Notes: generated by a model from the letters alone, not told the origin. Positions 23,789-36,237 are shown, counted from the first letter of the stretch. The stretch is DNA of 64,000 bases from Emydura subglobosa (GCA_007922225.1 ML679962.1:31169563-31233562), one strand, 5' to 3'. Translations and numbers: made by a program.

Positions 23789-25999
23789 TTTGCTACTCTA
23801 ACACTTATAGGTAGAGGTGATAGAATTTGCACTAACCAAACCTTTTATTTTAAATGGATTTTACCAGTGAAAATGTGTTACCACCTGCACCCAAAGGTGT
23901 CAGAAACTTGCACCCAACTACAGACCTGCCCACACACCAGTGAAAGCCAAGTTGAGGCCCCACTCAATATCTGGCCCTCTATATCTTCCTAAAGTTTCAG
24001 ATTAAAATATTTTAAATTACGTATATCTGCTTTGATCAAACCTGCAGGTGCTAAAATTGGCAATGATTCCTCAAATTCTCATCTATTCCTTCTCCTTTTC
24101 CAGAAGTACAGCAGAGGACACATGCAAAATCTGAAATAATAAACTCACATACAGTATCTGGATTCTCCAATCTGTCATGCTGGTGTAATAACTAACTCCA
24201 ATGACTTCAACCAAATTACACCAGTTTAAGACTGATTTCACACTTAAAATAATCTTAAATCTACGGTATATACAGTATAAAGTTGTAAAGATTCCAAATG
24301 TATGTTGCACACACCTAATATTAGTGCTGGACTGAAAACTGCACTGAAAGCAACTGATTAAATTGAATTAAAAAAAAAGAAAAGAAACCCTGGCATTCTA
24401 CCCCTATTATCTTATTGCCCATCTTTCACATGAAAAGAAAAATAAGTGAAATCTTTACATATACCCGAACTTTAACGGCTCTCAGGTTTGCATTATTCAC
24501 AGACAGACTGTTTCCTAAATGATTAGAGCACTCTGTTATCCCACCTATTATTGGAAACACTGACGCCTTTTAGGATTATAGCATAATCACTGTAATTATT
24601 GCATACAATTTAAATGTACAACAAATGAGAATAGTATCTACACCATATTTCTTTTGTAGTGTTACTGGAATTTAAGTTAAGCTAATGTAATTTTTTTTTT
24701 TTTTGGCCTAAAACATTTTTTGCACTTTGATAAACCCTTAACTCTGCAATAACTCAGTTATGCAACTCAGCTACACAACTCTTGAGAATGAAAACAAGAA
24801 CAAAGCATCTTTGTGCAAAACAAGACAACCACAGATATATATGTATATACAGAGTAAATCGACTAAAGTACTGTCTGAATGTAAGGCTTTAATTTACTCA
24901 TTAACAATTTATTCCAGTTGTGTTTGACTAAGTATCACTTGCTAGCCAATAACAAACATTACTAATAGATACAATTTAAAAATTATATAGAATAATGAAA
25001 GCCGGGTGAATGATCTATGCACCTGTGTGCTGTAAGGGCAAGTGTCCCTCTTTTATTGCTGTATTATAATTAAAAGCAATTAACATTTCTTGGTGCAGGA
25101 AGGAAAGAAGATGATGTTCACTTCTCCATAAAGAAAAATGAGCACACATGATGGCATGAAAGTGGATTTCAATCAATTTTTGCAATAATTAAATATCTAT
25201 GGTTGTCTACTTTTTGCCTGTATCAGAAGTGGTTCCATGGTGAACACGTGAAATTTACAATGATGTTCTTCACATAACTAATATTCGTTATTTTATTTCA
25301 TTTCCCTAAATCTGTAAAAATAGTGCAAAGTGCTATTTTTCATACGGTCACATGCATCTTCAAGCTGTCCTCTACACCCACTACTTTTCTGCCATAAAAC
25401 AGCCTTTTTTTAGAAGTAGGTATAAAAATAACGTGCGTGAGGTAATAGCTCACTATTAACATTACCAGTGGTAAAAAAGAACGCTCATGACATTGCAGTT
25501 ACTATGGTAACAGTGCTCTGAAGTAGAAAAGAAAACAGAAGTGTAACATTTTTAAATTCTCAGAACATAAATGGCGGCTGCTGTACTGAGTTTTCCTGCT
25601 CACATTCATGTGAGTTTTCCATAAATCCACAGCAGAAATAGTCTTCTCTTAGTTAATCTCATTTGGTCTCCTGTCACAGTCACAGTAGAGGGAAACTAAG
25701 GGATTGTCTATATGATCACCTAGTTTGTGGCAAGCTGGAGTACGACTCTACTCAGGACCAGCCTGCCTTCATGTGTGGCATTCTATCTGCCTAGGTACTT
25801 ACATGACCCTTGTGACTGTAGTGTACCAGCACCTTCCACGTATTTACAACATAGAAGTAAAATCTTTCTTCCTTCCCACCCTGAAGGTGTCATGTTTTGT
25901 TTAGTTTGTAGGATGGGGGGGAAAAGAGTGTGGGTGATTTGTTGTGAAGAACTTATTATGGAAAGTCTCAGCCAAAGAAATGGGCTTGATATTTAGTCC
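23786..25999. other. Unique AT-rich DNA, in part conserved-looking
   Basis: No gene seen. A 14-T run is at 24691-24704. The stretch 24990-25230 has the look of conserved non-coding DNA (complex AT-rich sequence with several ATTA motifs). The stretch 25695-25840 may contain a diverged MITE or SINE end ('gggattgtctatatgatcacc'), too weak to call. Confidence 0.45.
24171..24240. repeat. Short palindromic repeat ('ctggtgtaa' type)
   Basis: The motif gctggtgtaataactaactcc faces 'aaattacaccagtttaag', with 'ccaatgacttcaacc' between them. The outer motifs are inverted copies. Confidence 0.55.
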
Positions 26000-26290
26000 T
26001 CAACGTGCGGAGGTCCATGACCATTCTTATCTCTTGGGGCAGTGAGTTCCACAGTCTTAGTCCAGCTCCTGATAAAAGTTCTCTCTCCTGTGCTCATGAA
26101 CCTTCCTCCTTTTGTTGACACTTTCATTGTTCCAGAGGAATGTAGAGGTCATGGGAAATTATGGCTGTGGAAGGAGAGATCGCCAGTCTTTCCAGTTGCT
26201 AGGGCTAATTACATGGAGGGCTCTGAATTAATCTGGACTCTATCAAGAGGGAACCAGTAGAGAGTAGAGCACCAGAATTATGTATCATAT
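26000..26290. repeat. Possible old interspersed repeat (LINE 3'-UTR-like)
   Basis: The phrases 'gcagtgagttccacagtcttagtccagctcct', 'acatggagggctctgaa' and 'gggaaccagtagagagtagagc' follow the order of an old reptilian interspersed repeat whose copies read 'ttccagagcct.ggtccagc' and 'gccagtgcagag'. I cannot name the family, and divergence is high. Confidence 0.35.
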
Positions 26291-28009
26291 TTGTTGGAGT
26301 AACTTATAGGGATAATGGCATATGCCCCGAACACATGCTCTGAAAGTTCACCTACACAGTTCTCATCAGTATAAATATATCCATTTTACAATCCCTTTCA
26401 CAGGGTTGTTGAGAGGTTAAATTCATTAGCTATTTCCTAAAAGGATACATGACACTGATAAAATATTGCACTTCCACAACAGCAGTACTCATTAGCAGTA
26501 CTATTGAAATAAGTAGCATGTTGGGCAAAATAATCTTTTGTTGACAGTTCTGTTCACCCTATAAAATTTCATTATGAAATTTTTCTTGATTAATATAGCC
26601 CAGAAGGACTTTGCTTCGAATATTCTTTGTAATCATTCATAGATTGTAAATGCAATCACAAAGAACGAGGAGCAGCAAGCAGGCTTATTGTTTAATAAAT
26701 TGGATGAAAACATTGAACTTTTAGCATGTATAAAGAAGCAAATATGATCGCCAATTAGCTTAAATCCCCAGTCAAACAATTAAGTTGTGTCAGATGTGGG
26801 ATTTTCTTTTAGTTAATAATAAATGTTGTTTATATAGCACATATTTGCTAATCGCATTCAGGATGTTTTCCCAAAGCAAAAGACACGTGGCACCAAAATA
26901 CAGGTGCAGTACCAGGGCTCTAATCTTTCTGTGACCTCTGCACAGGCAGTCTCTGGGCCCACTAGGAGTCCCACTGAAGTCCTCGAGGATCTGTGAGGGT
27001 GCACCTGCGTGGAGTTCCCTGTAAGATTGGGGCCTAGGAGTCTTACAAGTGTAAAAATAGGTACCACAGATGTAACCCACTGCAGTATCATGAGGAAGTT
27101 TTAAAAGACAAAGCTAAACATATGGCTCTTCTCGTATAGAGAAGCAGAGCAATCTTTAAACCTGAGGTAGAAGCAGAGGTGTGACACATTTCATTCCATG
27201 TCTGTATGTCTTTGCAAGCAAACTCCCTGTTCCTACGATGTTTAAAAGACAAGGTGTTGGACAGGGCCCCAGATGATCAGACAGGTAGTTAGAACCCACT
27301 TATCAATGTGCCAACAGCCTGCCAGTGCAGAACCCAAAGAAGTGGGTATGCAGAATTCTGAAGACCCTCAGCCATAACATTACTGTCCCATTCTACAGGA
27401 CTAGATCACCTTTTCTTGAAAACCCAGCATGTTGTAGAGTGGCACAACTATAGCCCAAGTTAAGCCTTCCAAACTTCCACAATGATTGCCATAACGGAGT
27501 GGAGAGGAATAGTCACAACTTGATGACATTCTTTAGAGAACAGAAAACATCCCTGATTGTGGCTGACTCCTAAGCAAAGGCCCGTTCCAAGCCAGAGCCC
27601 ATATTAACCAGCTCAAGTATCCATTATATCAAAAGTGTGGAGGACTATTATTCATTACATCATTACTGAGTCCAACACTTACACCTCTAGTCACCAGCCA
27701 CTGCTGTCCTTTGACCTCTAGGGACAACGCTGGTTGCTATTCTCTCTTTTAGCCTTATCGTTTCTTTGCATATTACGTTCTTCTGCGATAAAGCATCATC
27801 ACTATTGTATTCAGCAGGTATTCCGGACAATGTTTCACATGTGCTCTTTATTATGGGGCAAATTCTGAGAAGTCCCAACACGGCAAACACCTTTCAGGAT
27901 TTTACCTCATATTGATAGCGTTGTACCTAATTCTGTTTACTGCTTTCTCCACTTTCTAAAGAGATATATAGAGAGAAGTGGTAAGGAAAAGAGACACAGT
28001 TATTGTCTC
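26291..28009. other. Unique non-coding DNA
   Basis: A possible MIR scrap at 26380-26440 ('tttcacagggttgttgagagg') is the only repeat hint. The open frames at 26790-27091 have no domain. Confidence 0.45.
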
Positions 28010-28296
28010 AGTGTATGTCTGCATTGTCAGCTACGCAGCGATCGATTCAGCAGGACCGATTGAGTGGATAGCAGAGACCTGCTCAGTCGATCCCAGATGG
28101 GCTTGCTGGCTGACGTCGGTAATGTACCTCCCCGAAAGGAGTAAGACTGTGTTGACAGGAGGGCGTCTCCCCTCAATGTAGCGTTGTGAAGACGCTGCAC
28201 TACGTGAATGTAAGTATGTTGACTGGAGATACTCAAGCCACATTACGTAGCTTGCGTATCTCCTGTTGACCGCTGGCGGCAGTGTAAACTTAGCCT
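28010..28296. mobile_element. Palindromic MITE of the reptilian 'gtctacact' type, copy 2
   Basis: A 287-bp element of the same family and orientation as 5047-5336. The left end agtgtatgtctgcattg and the right end read backwards (aggctaagtttacactg) are imperfect inverted repeats. Shared internal landmarks with copy 1 are 'acctccccgaaaggagtaag', 'ggcgtctcccctcaa', 'gtaagtatgttgac' and 'gtatctcctgttgaccgc'. Copy 2 is CpG-richer than its surroundings. No clear target duplication and no coding capacity. Confidence 0.75.
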
Positions 28297-28400
28297 CAGT
28301 TACCAAGATGACAGACCTTATGTTAGCCTCTTGCCAACTCAAATCCCAGGACACAGATATATAAATTTAACAAATCAAACAAATCCTAAAAGAAGACAAA

Positions 28401-28510
28401 GGACCTGATTCTTCTGTCACATTGATCAGTTTTACACTGGCATAACTCCATTCACTTCAGTGGAATTACTCCTGATTGACAGGGATTTCTGCAGGAGCAG
28501 AATCAGGACC
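28401..28510. repeat. Palindromic repeat ('ggacctgattct' type)
   Basis: The left ggacctgattcttctg and the right end read backwards (ggtcctgattctgctcc) are inverted (13 of 16). The interior carries 'ttacactggcataactcc' and 'cacttcagtggaattact'. At 110 bp it is the best-preserved member of the small palindrome family in this window. Confidence 0.7.
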
Positions 28511-30693
28511 CAAAATTTAATATTAGGCTGAATAAGATGGGGAACAGAACTATTTCACAGGCATCTCTCCCCAGCCATCATGCATAAACAATGCACAGCA
28601 GAACCTGAAAAATTCTGTTGAGCTTATCTTTAACCACTACTGAGCATCACTTTTTTTCCCATTGCCAAAAGCAACAGGTCTTAACAGATCTAGTGTGAGG
28701 CCCATTGTTTAAAACTGCCACTAACTGCTCTTCCTCCCTCTCTAACAGTAGGGGATTTTTCGAGGCATGTAGGAGGCGGGTTCTTTGGAGCCATTATAAA
28801 CCTTGTTCCCTGCAGGATCTCCTTCATTAAATAATCTTTTAATGCAACATTAACAGTAATTGCAAGATTACAGTTCGAAATATTTGATAACATCACACAA
28901 GGTAGTTGAAAAGCTACTGATCTCTTCTCTAAAGCTGGCAGTGGGGGAGAAGGGGGCAGCCTACTGTTCAGTGCCACCAGTGCACAGAACTGAAAGCAAT
29001 GTAATCCATTTGTTATTCCTTTTGAGCCATGAGAGGTGCAATGTGTGGAGGACTGTATGCAAATCAATGGATTTGGCTTTGGATGGGGGGGGGGAGGGGA
29101 TGGAATTCAAGGACAGCCACATCCGCATGCAAGTCTTAATCGATTCATGAAATGGAGGCGCACTAAGCATGCATTGGGGGAGATATTTGCTCCTCCCCCT
29201 CTCCCTCCCCCGCCGTCTGTTGTAATCTGTTTCTCCTTTTAGACAATCAATATTGTAGGTAATTAACTTTATCCAAGGCTTACCTAGGTGAAGCCATGCT
29301 TCTCTCCCACTCACTTTGTTGATATACATGGGAAATGGATGGTCATGGATTGTCAGTTCTTTGGAACATACACTAGATTTGGGAGAATTTACAAGCTTAC
29401 CTTTGGAAAACCACCAACAAAAAGATGCTCAGCCTCATAAATCTATATTTTCTAGATTATTGAAATGTCCACAATCTGGATACTCCAATAACAGTGATTG
29501 TTTTGTTTTTACACATTTGAACGAAGGGAACCCAACCAAATATCTGACATCTTTCCAATCTAGGAGAAAACTGGGACTTACTCTTTTGGAGATTTACCAT
29601 GACTGCTGCGCCCTTCCAATATTAGGTCATTTTCTTCCAGACGCCAATCCTCTTCTTCCCGTTCATTTGTCTAATGTCCACCATTGTTGATTGGCCACTG
29701 TTTCTTTTTTCTGATCAAAAGAGAGGACAGTAAATCTTAAACCCATGCTCGCTGACTGACAAGATGTCAAATATTGGGTGCATTCCCTTCATTCAAACTC
29801 CCTCTCTCCTAGTTTCTCACTATGTGTTTTACTTACAAGAATTGGTCACCCATTTGTGAAGAGTTACAGGAAGATATTGTTTTTCCTTGTCATCCCTACC
29901 TCTCATTTTTCCACAGAGAAGTTTTCACTGTGATCCTAAGGCTGAATCATCATTTAATATTTATGTTAGAAAAATAAAGCATTTCCATTTTTCCTCTTAT
30001 CTGCAGAGCTACTCGTGACTTCAGTTCTAAAAAGCCCCTCCCACCCTGATTTCTCCCAGTGCTTCTTTGCTCCTTCCACTGTCAGCACTAGAGCTGGGCT
30101 GATACTGCAAAACCTTTGGGAGAATATGCACTCAAATCTTTAATGAATTTGTATGGGTCATGCACATGCATGTCTCTATTAACTTTCATGAAGTTGAGTG
30201 GTCCTGACACAAATGTCTGCTGAAAGTCACCTGTGTAAATACTCATGGACCAACGTTTCAAGTTACTTGTATAGTCTAGAAGTGCTTGCATATTTGTCCA
30301 GTCAGAAAATAAGAATGTGACTTATTTGACCACTCTCAACTAATCTGCACACAGAGAAATACATGCAGTCAATCCATAAATTTAAAAATTTTCCACCAAA
30401 ACTTTGCTGGATGCTTTCGAACAAACAAATTCAAGACTATTCTGATGGGTTTATGGACACGCCATAAATCTAGACTCCCTTTCTGTTCATTGTTACACTA
30501 TTAGCTGTATAGTAATTGCTCAACTCTAGTCTCTCTGCCACTCGAAAGCGAAGTAATCAGATAAACATCGCATCAAGCTGGTATGGATGCGCCGAAGAGA
30601 CAAATAAAGAGAGAAGGCACACTTTTCACACAGGCACAGCTCATTCAGAAGAGTTCTTGGAAAAGGCTTGCAACTCAGCACAGAGCTGTGTTC

Positions 30694-30712
30694 GGGGAGG
30701 GGAGGGGGAGGG
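30694..30712 (+). other. Canonical G-quadruplex motif
   Basis: The plus strand reads GGGG-A-GGGG-A-GGGGG-A-GGG: four runs of at least three G with single-base loops, the most stable class of intramolecular quadruplex. Confidence 0.8.
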
Positions 30713-30734
30713 AGTCTGATAGGCTCAGATATGC

Positions 30735-30835
30735 TAGAACTTGGCTATGTGGTGAAGTGCATAAGTGCATTAGATGCTTAAGTGCGGCGATCAGAGTTTA
30801 AATTCTGACTGTGATAACAAGTGAAAATGAATTTA
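30735..30835 (+). mobile_element. Possible tRNA-derived SINE scrap
   Basis: The sequence 'ggctatgtggtgaagtgc', then 'cattagatgcttaag' and 'cagagtttaaattctgactg', resembles a decayed tRNA-like A box and B box (consensus GGTTCAAATCC). It could equally be chance. Confidence 0.25.
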
Positions 30836-31271
30836 TGATCTTGAGCTAGTCTTCATTCCATATCATTCACAGAACCACTGCGTAACTTGGCACAGTTCGG
30901 CATAACTGGCACCTCTGTCAAAGTCAAAAAAGGTCTACGTGCTCCAGGTCCAGATGTGGCTGTGCACTGACTGTTGCATGTAGGAACTTTGCACAATGCC
31001 TGCTTGAACTATGCTACATTCTAGCCAATGCCAGTTAACCTCCCATTTTTGTGAGAGGTAATTCACGATCGTTTTGAAACAAAACAAAACAGTTTCATGG
31101 ACTCCCTGTGCAACAAACTCCAGGCAGCTCAATCTCTTTCAGGATAAAGCTGTTGTTTCATGCTTAACACAACCCTTACTAGTCTGTTTCTGTTAGTTTT
31201 TATAAAGTTTGCTGAACTCAGCTTCTGTTTCCCATTTCCCAGATGTACTGCCACAAATACACATGAAGACA

Positions 31272-31483
31272 GATATGGGCCCCATTTTCAAACACATGGG
31301 ACTTCACAGGATGGCCAAATTCTGCCTTTCCAGGCTCATATTAGCACTTAGACACATAAAAAGGCCATTTTAGGTGCCTATCTAAGTACCCGTTTGGGCA
31401 TCAAAACATGGGATGTGATGACCAATTAAGGCCTCTGTGGGTGAAAACTGAACACACAGAAGCATGAAAACTGGGCCCATATC
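31272..31483. mobile_element. Fold-back MITE with 11-bp perfect inverted ends
   Basis: GATATGGGCCC at 31272-31282 is perfectly inverted at 31473-31483, and similarity continues inward (cattttcaaac versus agttttcatgc). The 212-bp element carries 'aggtgcctatctaag' and 'cacttagacac' internally, like the other 'ttttcaaa' repeats here. If the TA within GATATGGG is the duplicated target, the ends would be TGGGCCC...GGGCCCA, as in Tc1/mariner-type MITEs. That last step is inference. Confidence 0.65.
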
Positions 31484-33495
31484 CACCTTCAAGATAATTC
31501 AGTGGCCTTTCAAGAGGAGACTGGTACTGTAGTATAAAAAAAACTGTGACAAAAGTGCTCAACATATAGCACGAAAAGATTGAAATAGACTGCATTTTGT
31601 ATGGAAAACAGGTAGTCTAGTGATTGAAGGCTATTAAATGAGGGACTTAGACTCCAATATTGTCTCAAAAGAAAGGGAGTTTACAGAACTCCTCTCAAAG
31701 CCAGAGCAGAGGTTCTGCAATAACTATAGAATCACAGAGATTTATTGGAACACTGCAAGTACCAACTCCAGCACACATAGGGAGGACTTGACTTCCTACT
31801 AAACCCTCCAAGATCAGATATAACATAACATGCAGGAGAACAATTTAACACTAAAATAAAGATAAAAAAACATTTGCTGTTAGAGGTACTGTCTTCACGG
31901 GTCATTACAGTTCCTCTGAAATGCAAAGAGTTAAAATAACCACCTTGGGTGCTGAACATGGTGTCCTTTTGTTTGATAGAGACTAGTGCAGACATATTGG
32001 GGGATTTTATTGACCTCTGAACCACATAATTGGGGTGGAAGTGGGGTTGGTTCTGAGGCATCACCAAGATACTAGATGCAACAAAGGAGTTAATGTGGTG
32101 GAAACCATCCAGGTGGCAGTGAAAAGAAAGCGAGGGATGGAATCATGGTGAGGGTGAAGGCGATCGGAAAAGCCTGGTAGGAGACAAGATCATAGGTCAT
32201 CATGTTTGATACTTTTAAAAACACTGATCCATTTTATGCAGGATGATAGAAACGGTAGCATGGCCTAAAGCAGAACTAGTTCTGATATTGGGTCAATGCC
32301 GACAGAACCTTGCACCCAGGTGGAGTCCCAATGAAGTAAATGGATCTAGCCATAGGGATTGTATTGAGGCTTAGAGGAATTAAGCATGGAGCACGTTATA
32401 TGGTGGGAGCAGCATTTCTGATGAGCTTCCTGAAATGAGTACATGTGGACAAATATACATGTTATCGGTACTGTTACTAACACCACCACCACCCTCTTAT
32501 ACTTGCAATTTGTAGTTACTTTGTAGGTACTGTTAGTGTTACATACTATCCACAAATAGCACATAATGCTTTCTGAAAATTTATCTGGAATATTCCACAA
32601 AATGAAATAAAATAAATTAAAAAAAAAAAAATGAACAAGATTGATCTTTGAAGGAAGTTAAAAAAAAAAAAAAAAATCAAAATCAAAGAAATCCAGCTAC
32701 CCAGATCCCAGGGAACTCATAACAATAGTGTTTCTGCAGAATGCATTAGTCAAAAATTCAGAAAAGTCTAAAATATTTTATAATTTATATAGAATATACA
32801 TACCGCTGAGTACGAGGTATTCTTTCTGCAAGAAAAGCCAGCAAGTGGCACCTCATTAAACAGGACCTAGACTTAATCTAACTTGGAACAGATAAAAAAA
32901 GAAAGGATTCATATGAAGCTATCCTGCCTGGGGGTTTAATCTCAAAGCTTTTGAGTATAATGAATGAATTAAGTAGGGCAAGTGATTAACAACAAAGAAG
33001 TGATCACATAATAAAAACAGAAATTGTATTGAATTTAAAGCAATGTTTTCATTGTTTATGGACAGGACCCTGCTGAGATTTTTTTTTTTTTATTATTTTA
33101 ACTCTTAAAGAATAAATAGGTAAAATGTACTACAGTGTATGCTCTAGAGGTTTAAATGGGGAAAGACATCCCGGGGAATATGTCATAATACCTAAATAAT
33201 GAAACGTTCTGATATCAATATATGTATCATTATAAAAATATAATTCAATCTGTAGGAATCACCAGTATTTTTAAAAAATGCTTAGTATAGAGATATAAGC
33301 ATGCAATAAGCACCATAAAATTATGATGCTTTATGTGATCTGAGTGCGTTACAGCTGGTTTGGCAATTAGACAAAAGGCATGAGACACAGCTAACACAAT
33401 GGACCATTGCTTGAAAGATTGGAGTCTGGAACTCAGACTGAGTCCCAGCTCTCTGGTTGGCAGGGGCTGTATAAGAGATTGAAAACCAGGCATTC
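31484..33495. other. Unique AT-rich DNA
   Basis: Poly-A runs at 32619-32631 and 32660-32676 and a poly-T run near 33079-33092. No gene or repeat family recognised. Confidence 0.5.
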
Positions 33496-33736
33496 AGGGT
33501 ATGGGTACGCTGCAATAAAACACCCACAGCTGGGCTGCTCAGCTGACTTGGGCTTGCGGACTATAAAATTGCAGTGTAGATGTCTGGGCTCTGGCTGGGA
33601 CTTTATGGGATCCCAGAGCCCAGGCTCCAGCCCAAGCCCAGATATCTATACTGCAGTTTTATAGCCCTGCAGCCTGAATCTGAGACAGCCGGCACAGGCC
33701 AGCCACAGCTGTGCTATTGCACGGTAGACATACCCT
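33496..33736. mobile_element. Palindromic MITE ('agggtatg.gtac' ends)
   Basis: A 241-bp near-palindrome. The left end agggtatgggtacgctgcaat matches the reversed right end agggtatgtctaccgtgcaat. Inner arms also pair: 'tgggctctggctggga' with 'tcccagagccca', and 'gcagtgtagatgtctgggc' with 'gcccagatatctatactgc'. The element would fold into one long hairpin. It matches my memory of a very common turtle MITE with 'gggtatgtctaca' ends. No target duplication is obvious and there is no coding capacity. Confidence 0.8.
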
Positions 33737-34256
33737 CTTTCTCCAGAGAACTTTCTGGTTGAACCAGGGACAACAAATATTGATGGACTCTGGAACTTTG
33801 TCTAAACTGGCATTTCTTCTGCAGTTGTAAATGAAGTTAATTGATTTGAATTAATTGGCAGCCAACTCATGATTAAAGGCTAGGACTAAACACTCCACAA
33901 ATGGTTGATTTACTCTACGGTAAATCACAAGTGTTTGTGTCCCAGCACAAATACTTGAGGGATGTCTAGATTAGCATTTACAATTGTATTGACTATTCTA
34001 TTCTATATAGGATCTTATTGCCCACCACCCCCTTGTGCTCATCTCCCTCCTAAATCAGTAGTATTTGCAATCAAATTAAATCTGGACCACAAATTCTAGT
34101 TTGGATGAACCCTGATGGAAGCAGCATCTAGACGATGGTCCAACTAACACAGAGCTGAGAGTGAGAAAGCTAAGGGGAAAGTTTCCACTGTAGAATTAAC
34201 TCAGATGGTCAGCACACACATCTGAACACATGGCTTCTCTTAGCCCTGATGTGAGC

Positions 34257-34291
34257 AAGTCATATGGAAAGTCATGTGGAAAGTCATATCC
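34257..34291. repeat. Three-copy 12-bp tandem repeat
   Basis: The units aagtcatatgga, aagtcatgtgga and aagtcatatccg lie head to tail. Confidence 0.8.
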
Positions 34292-34490
34292 GATTTAGAG
34301 TGCCTCCTAGCTGATATTCAAGATGAAGTCTAAAGGAGCCACACTTGACGCAATGAATCAGCAGACATTAACCGACTGATCTCTGCAGGTTTCTAACACC
34401 TGCCAGCAGGGTGAGAGCAGAGTCCTCTTTACCCGTAACAATTCTAATACTTACATATCTCAAAGTGGGTGTTGTGAAGCCTGTGATTGA

Positions 34491-34514
34491 TGTGTGTGTG
34501 TGTGTGTATGTGTG
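34491..34514. repeat. (TG)n microsatellite
   Basis: About nine TG units followed by TATGTGTG. Confidence 0.9.
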
Positions 34515-36237
34515 AAGTGCTTTGAGATCTGAAGAATGGATACCTAGAAGTGGTGTGTAAAGTGCCGATAATATTTGTCAACGACATTCTGATTTCCATC
34601 TCATTTTTAGAGATGGGTCTGAACCATCACCTCAGCGCCAACTCACTTCCCAAACTCTGAGAAAGATCTGATTCAAAATTGGTGTCTCAAAATTATTTTC
34701 ATGAGGAGTAACAATCATTATGTGCATTAGCAATGCTACTCACTGCTGTGTTCTTAAATGGCTTCCAGTATTGTGGGTGCCATGTTTTCCACCTTCCATT
34801 AAATATGGAAATTAAATTGAGGATGGAGGAGGAGGAGATTTTCAGTGGCAGAGATGGGAGGGGGAGGGCACTTCCTATTGATTTTCAGGTTGCCTAATTC
34901 CCTTAGGGTTTCTTAACAAATCCCAGCCTCAATTATCTGCAGCTGCACCTATTGAGATAGCAAACTCTCTGGCCAGAAAGCCATGTTGCAGGCACAGATA
35001 ACAGCATCTGTAATTTTTGAATCTGGGTATACTTTACACACAGTCTCCATTTACAGTCTCCATTTCTTATAAAGTGAGAAGACTTAATTGTTCATCCTTG
35101 GCTACCACTTCCTCTTGAGTGCATGTTGGATGTGAACATTCTCTAAGCCTTGCACTTGAACACTGAAAACAGGCAATGTGAAATGGATACGTAGGTGAAT
35201 AACGGAGTGATGCCTGTGCTATCTTGTGTGCCATCATGGAAAGAGCATCTATCAAATGACTGGAGGACAGAAAATTTGACAGCCAAGTGCCATTCCTTTC
35301 TCCTGCTAGATGAAATTTCCAGCACAAGTGATGAATTAGGGTCCAGCAGATATGAAACGAGTTGGACAGAGCACCCTTTTAAAGCCATTTAATGAGATAA
35401 AACCCTATTGTTTGCCATGGCATTTTTCCTGCAGCTTTCACAAAAGAACTAATGAATTCTCAGTGTGTTAGAAGTTCCTCTAACAGAAGGGAAACAAACA
35501 CCAACAGCTTGAAACTCGAGATTCCAAGGGGTAGGTCACAGAAAAAAAAAAAAATCTTGATTTTTTTTTCCACTATGTCTATGATCAGCTCCTAGATTTC
35601 CTTTTCCGCGCACTAAGGTATTTCTGGATAAAGAAGCAGAGGATAAAGGCAGTAATTGATGATATGATGCCCACAAGCCTCAGCAGATGTGATCTCTTGT
35701 AATGAAGCATGTGGGCCTAATTTGGCAGTACTTCCTACCAGGAGGATCTTCTGCAGGATATCTTACTAAACCTAGGTTGGGTTGGCACCTGTGCCTTATT
35801 GAAACTGGCATAGCACCTTGTGAGTGGGCATAGTGCCAGCACCAGATGGGTAATGAGATCTAGTATTGCATGTGCAGCTAACTTTAAGTAGCAGGGGCTG
35901 GGGTCTCTTTCAGGAACAAACTAGTGGTGCACACTGACACAATTCTCAGGCCTGGATTAGCTTTGAAAATCTAAACTAGCCTCTGCAGGTCGGTGCTGAG
36001 AGATGATGGTTTGAATGAACCAGGATGTGAGATCTGTGGGGGTGGGGGAAGTGGGCAAAAACCAGCATGATGCTCCTAGCTGAAGCAGTTCTCAAAAGGA
36101 TGTACCACAGACCTCAGTTAAGAGAGATTTGCAGCCTCGCCACTTTTTCAGACAGCTACATTTGGCTTAGAAGCCACAGTCCACAGCTGGAAAAAAGTAC
36201 TTTTGACAACAGCATTGTAATTTATGGATCGGATGTC

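Larger units (their letters stand above)
28297..31271. other. Unique DNA, partly conserved-looking
   Basis: The stretch 28840-29300 contains a POU octamer (atgcaaat, 29057-29064), an ATCAATA motif and TAATTA, interrupted by the poly-G run 29085-29099 and a C-rich run 29195-29211. The remainder has no recognised feature beyond those listed separately. Confidence 0.45.

Noticed and set aside
23751..23790. Regular short repeats considered as a CRISPR-like array
   Set aside because: Plain AC microsatellite. No repeat-spacer pattern exists anywhere and the DNA is vertebrate.
30735..30835. tRNA gene
   Set aside because: Only a loose A-box/B-box resemblance; no cloverleaf can be drawn. Kept only as a low-confidence SINE scrap.
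35041..35070. Short duplication 'acagtctccattt'
   Set aside because: Two copies only, with no wider structure. A trivial local duplication.
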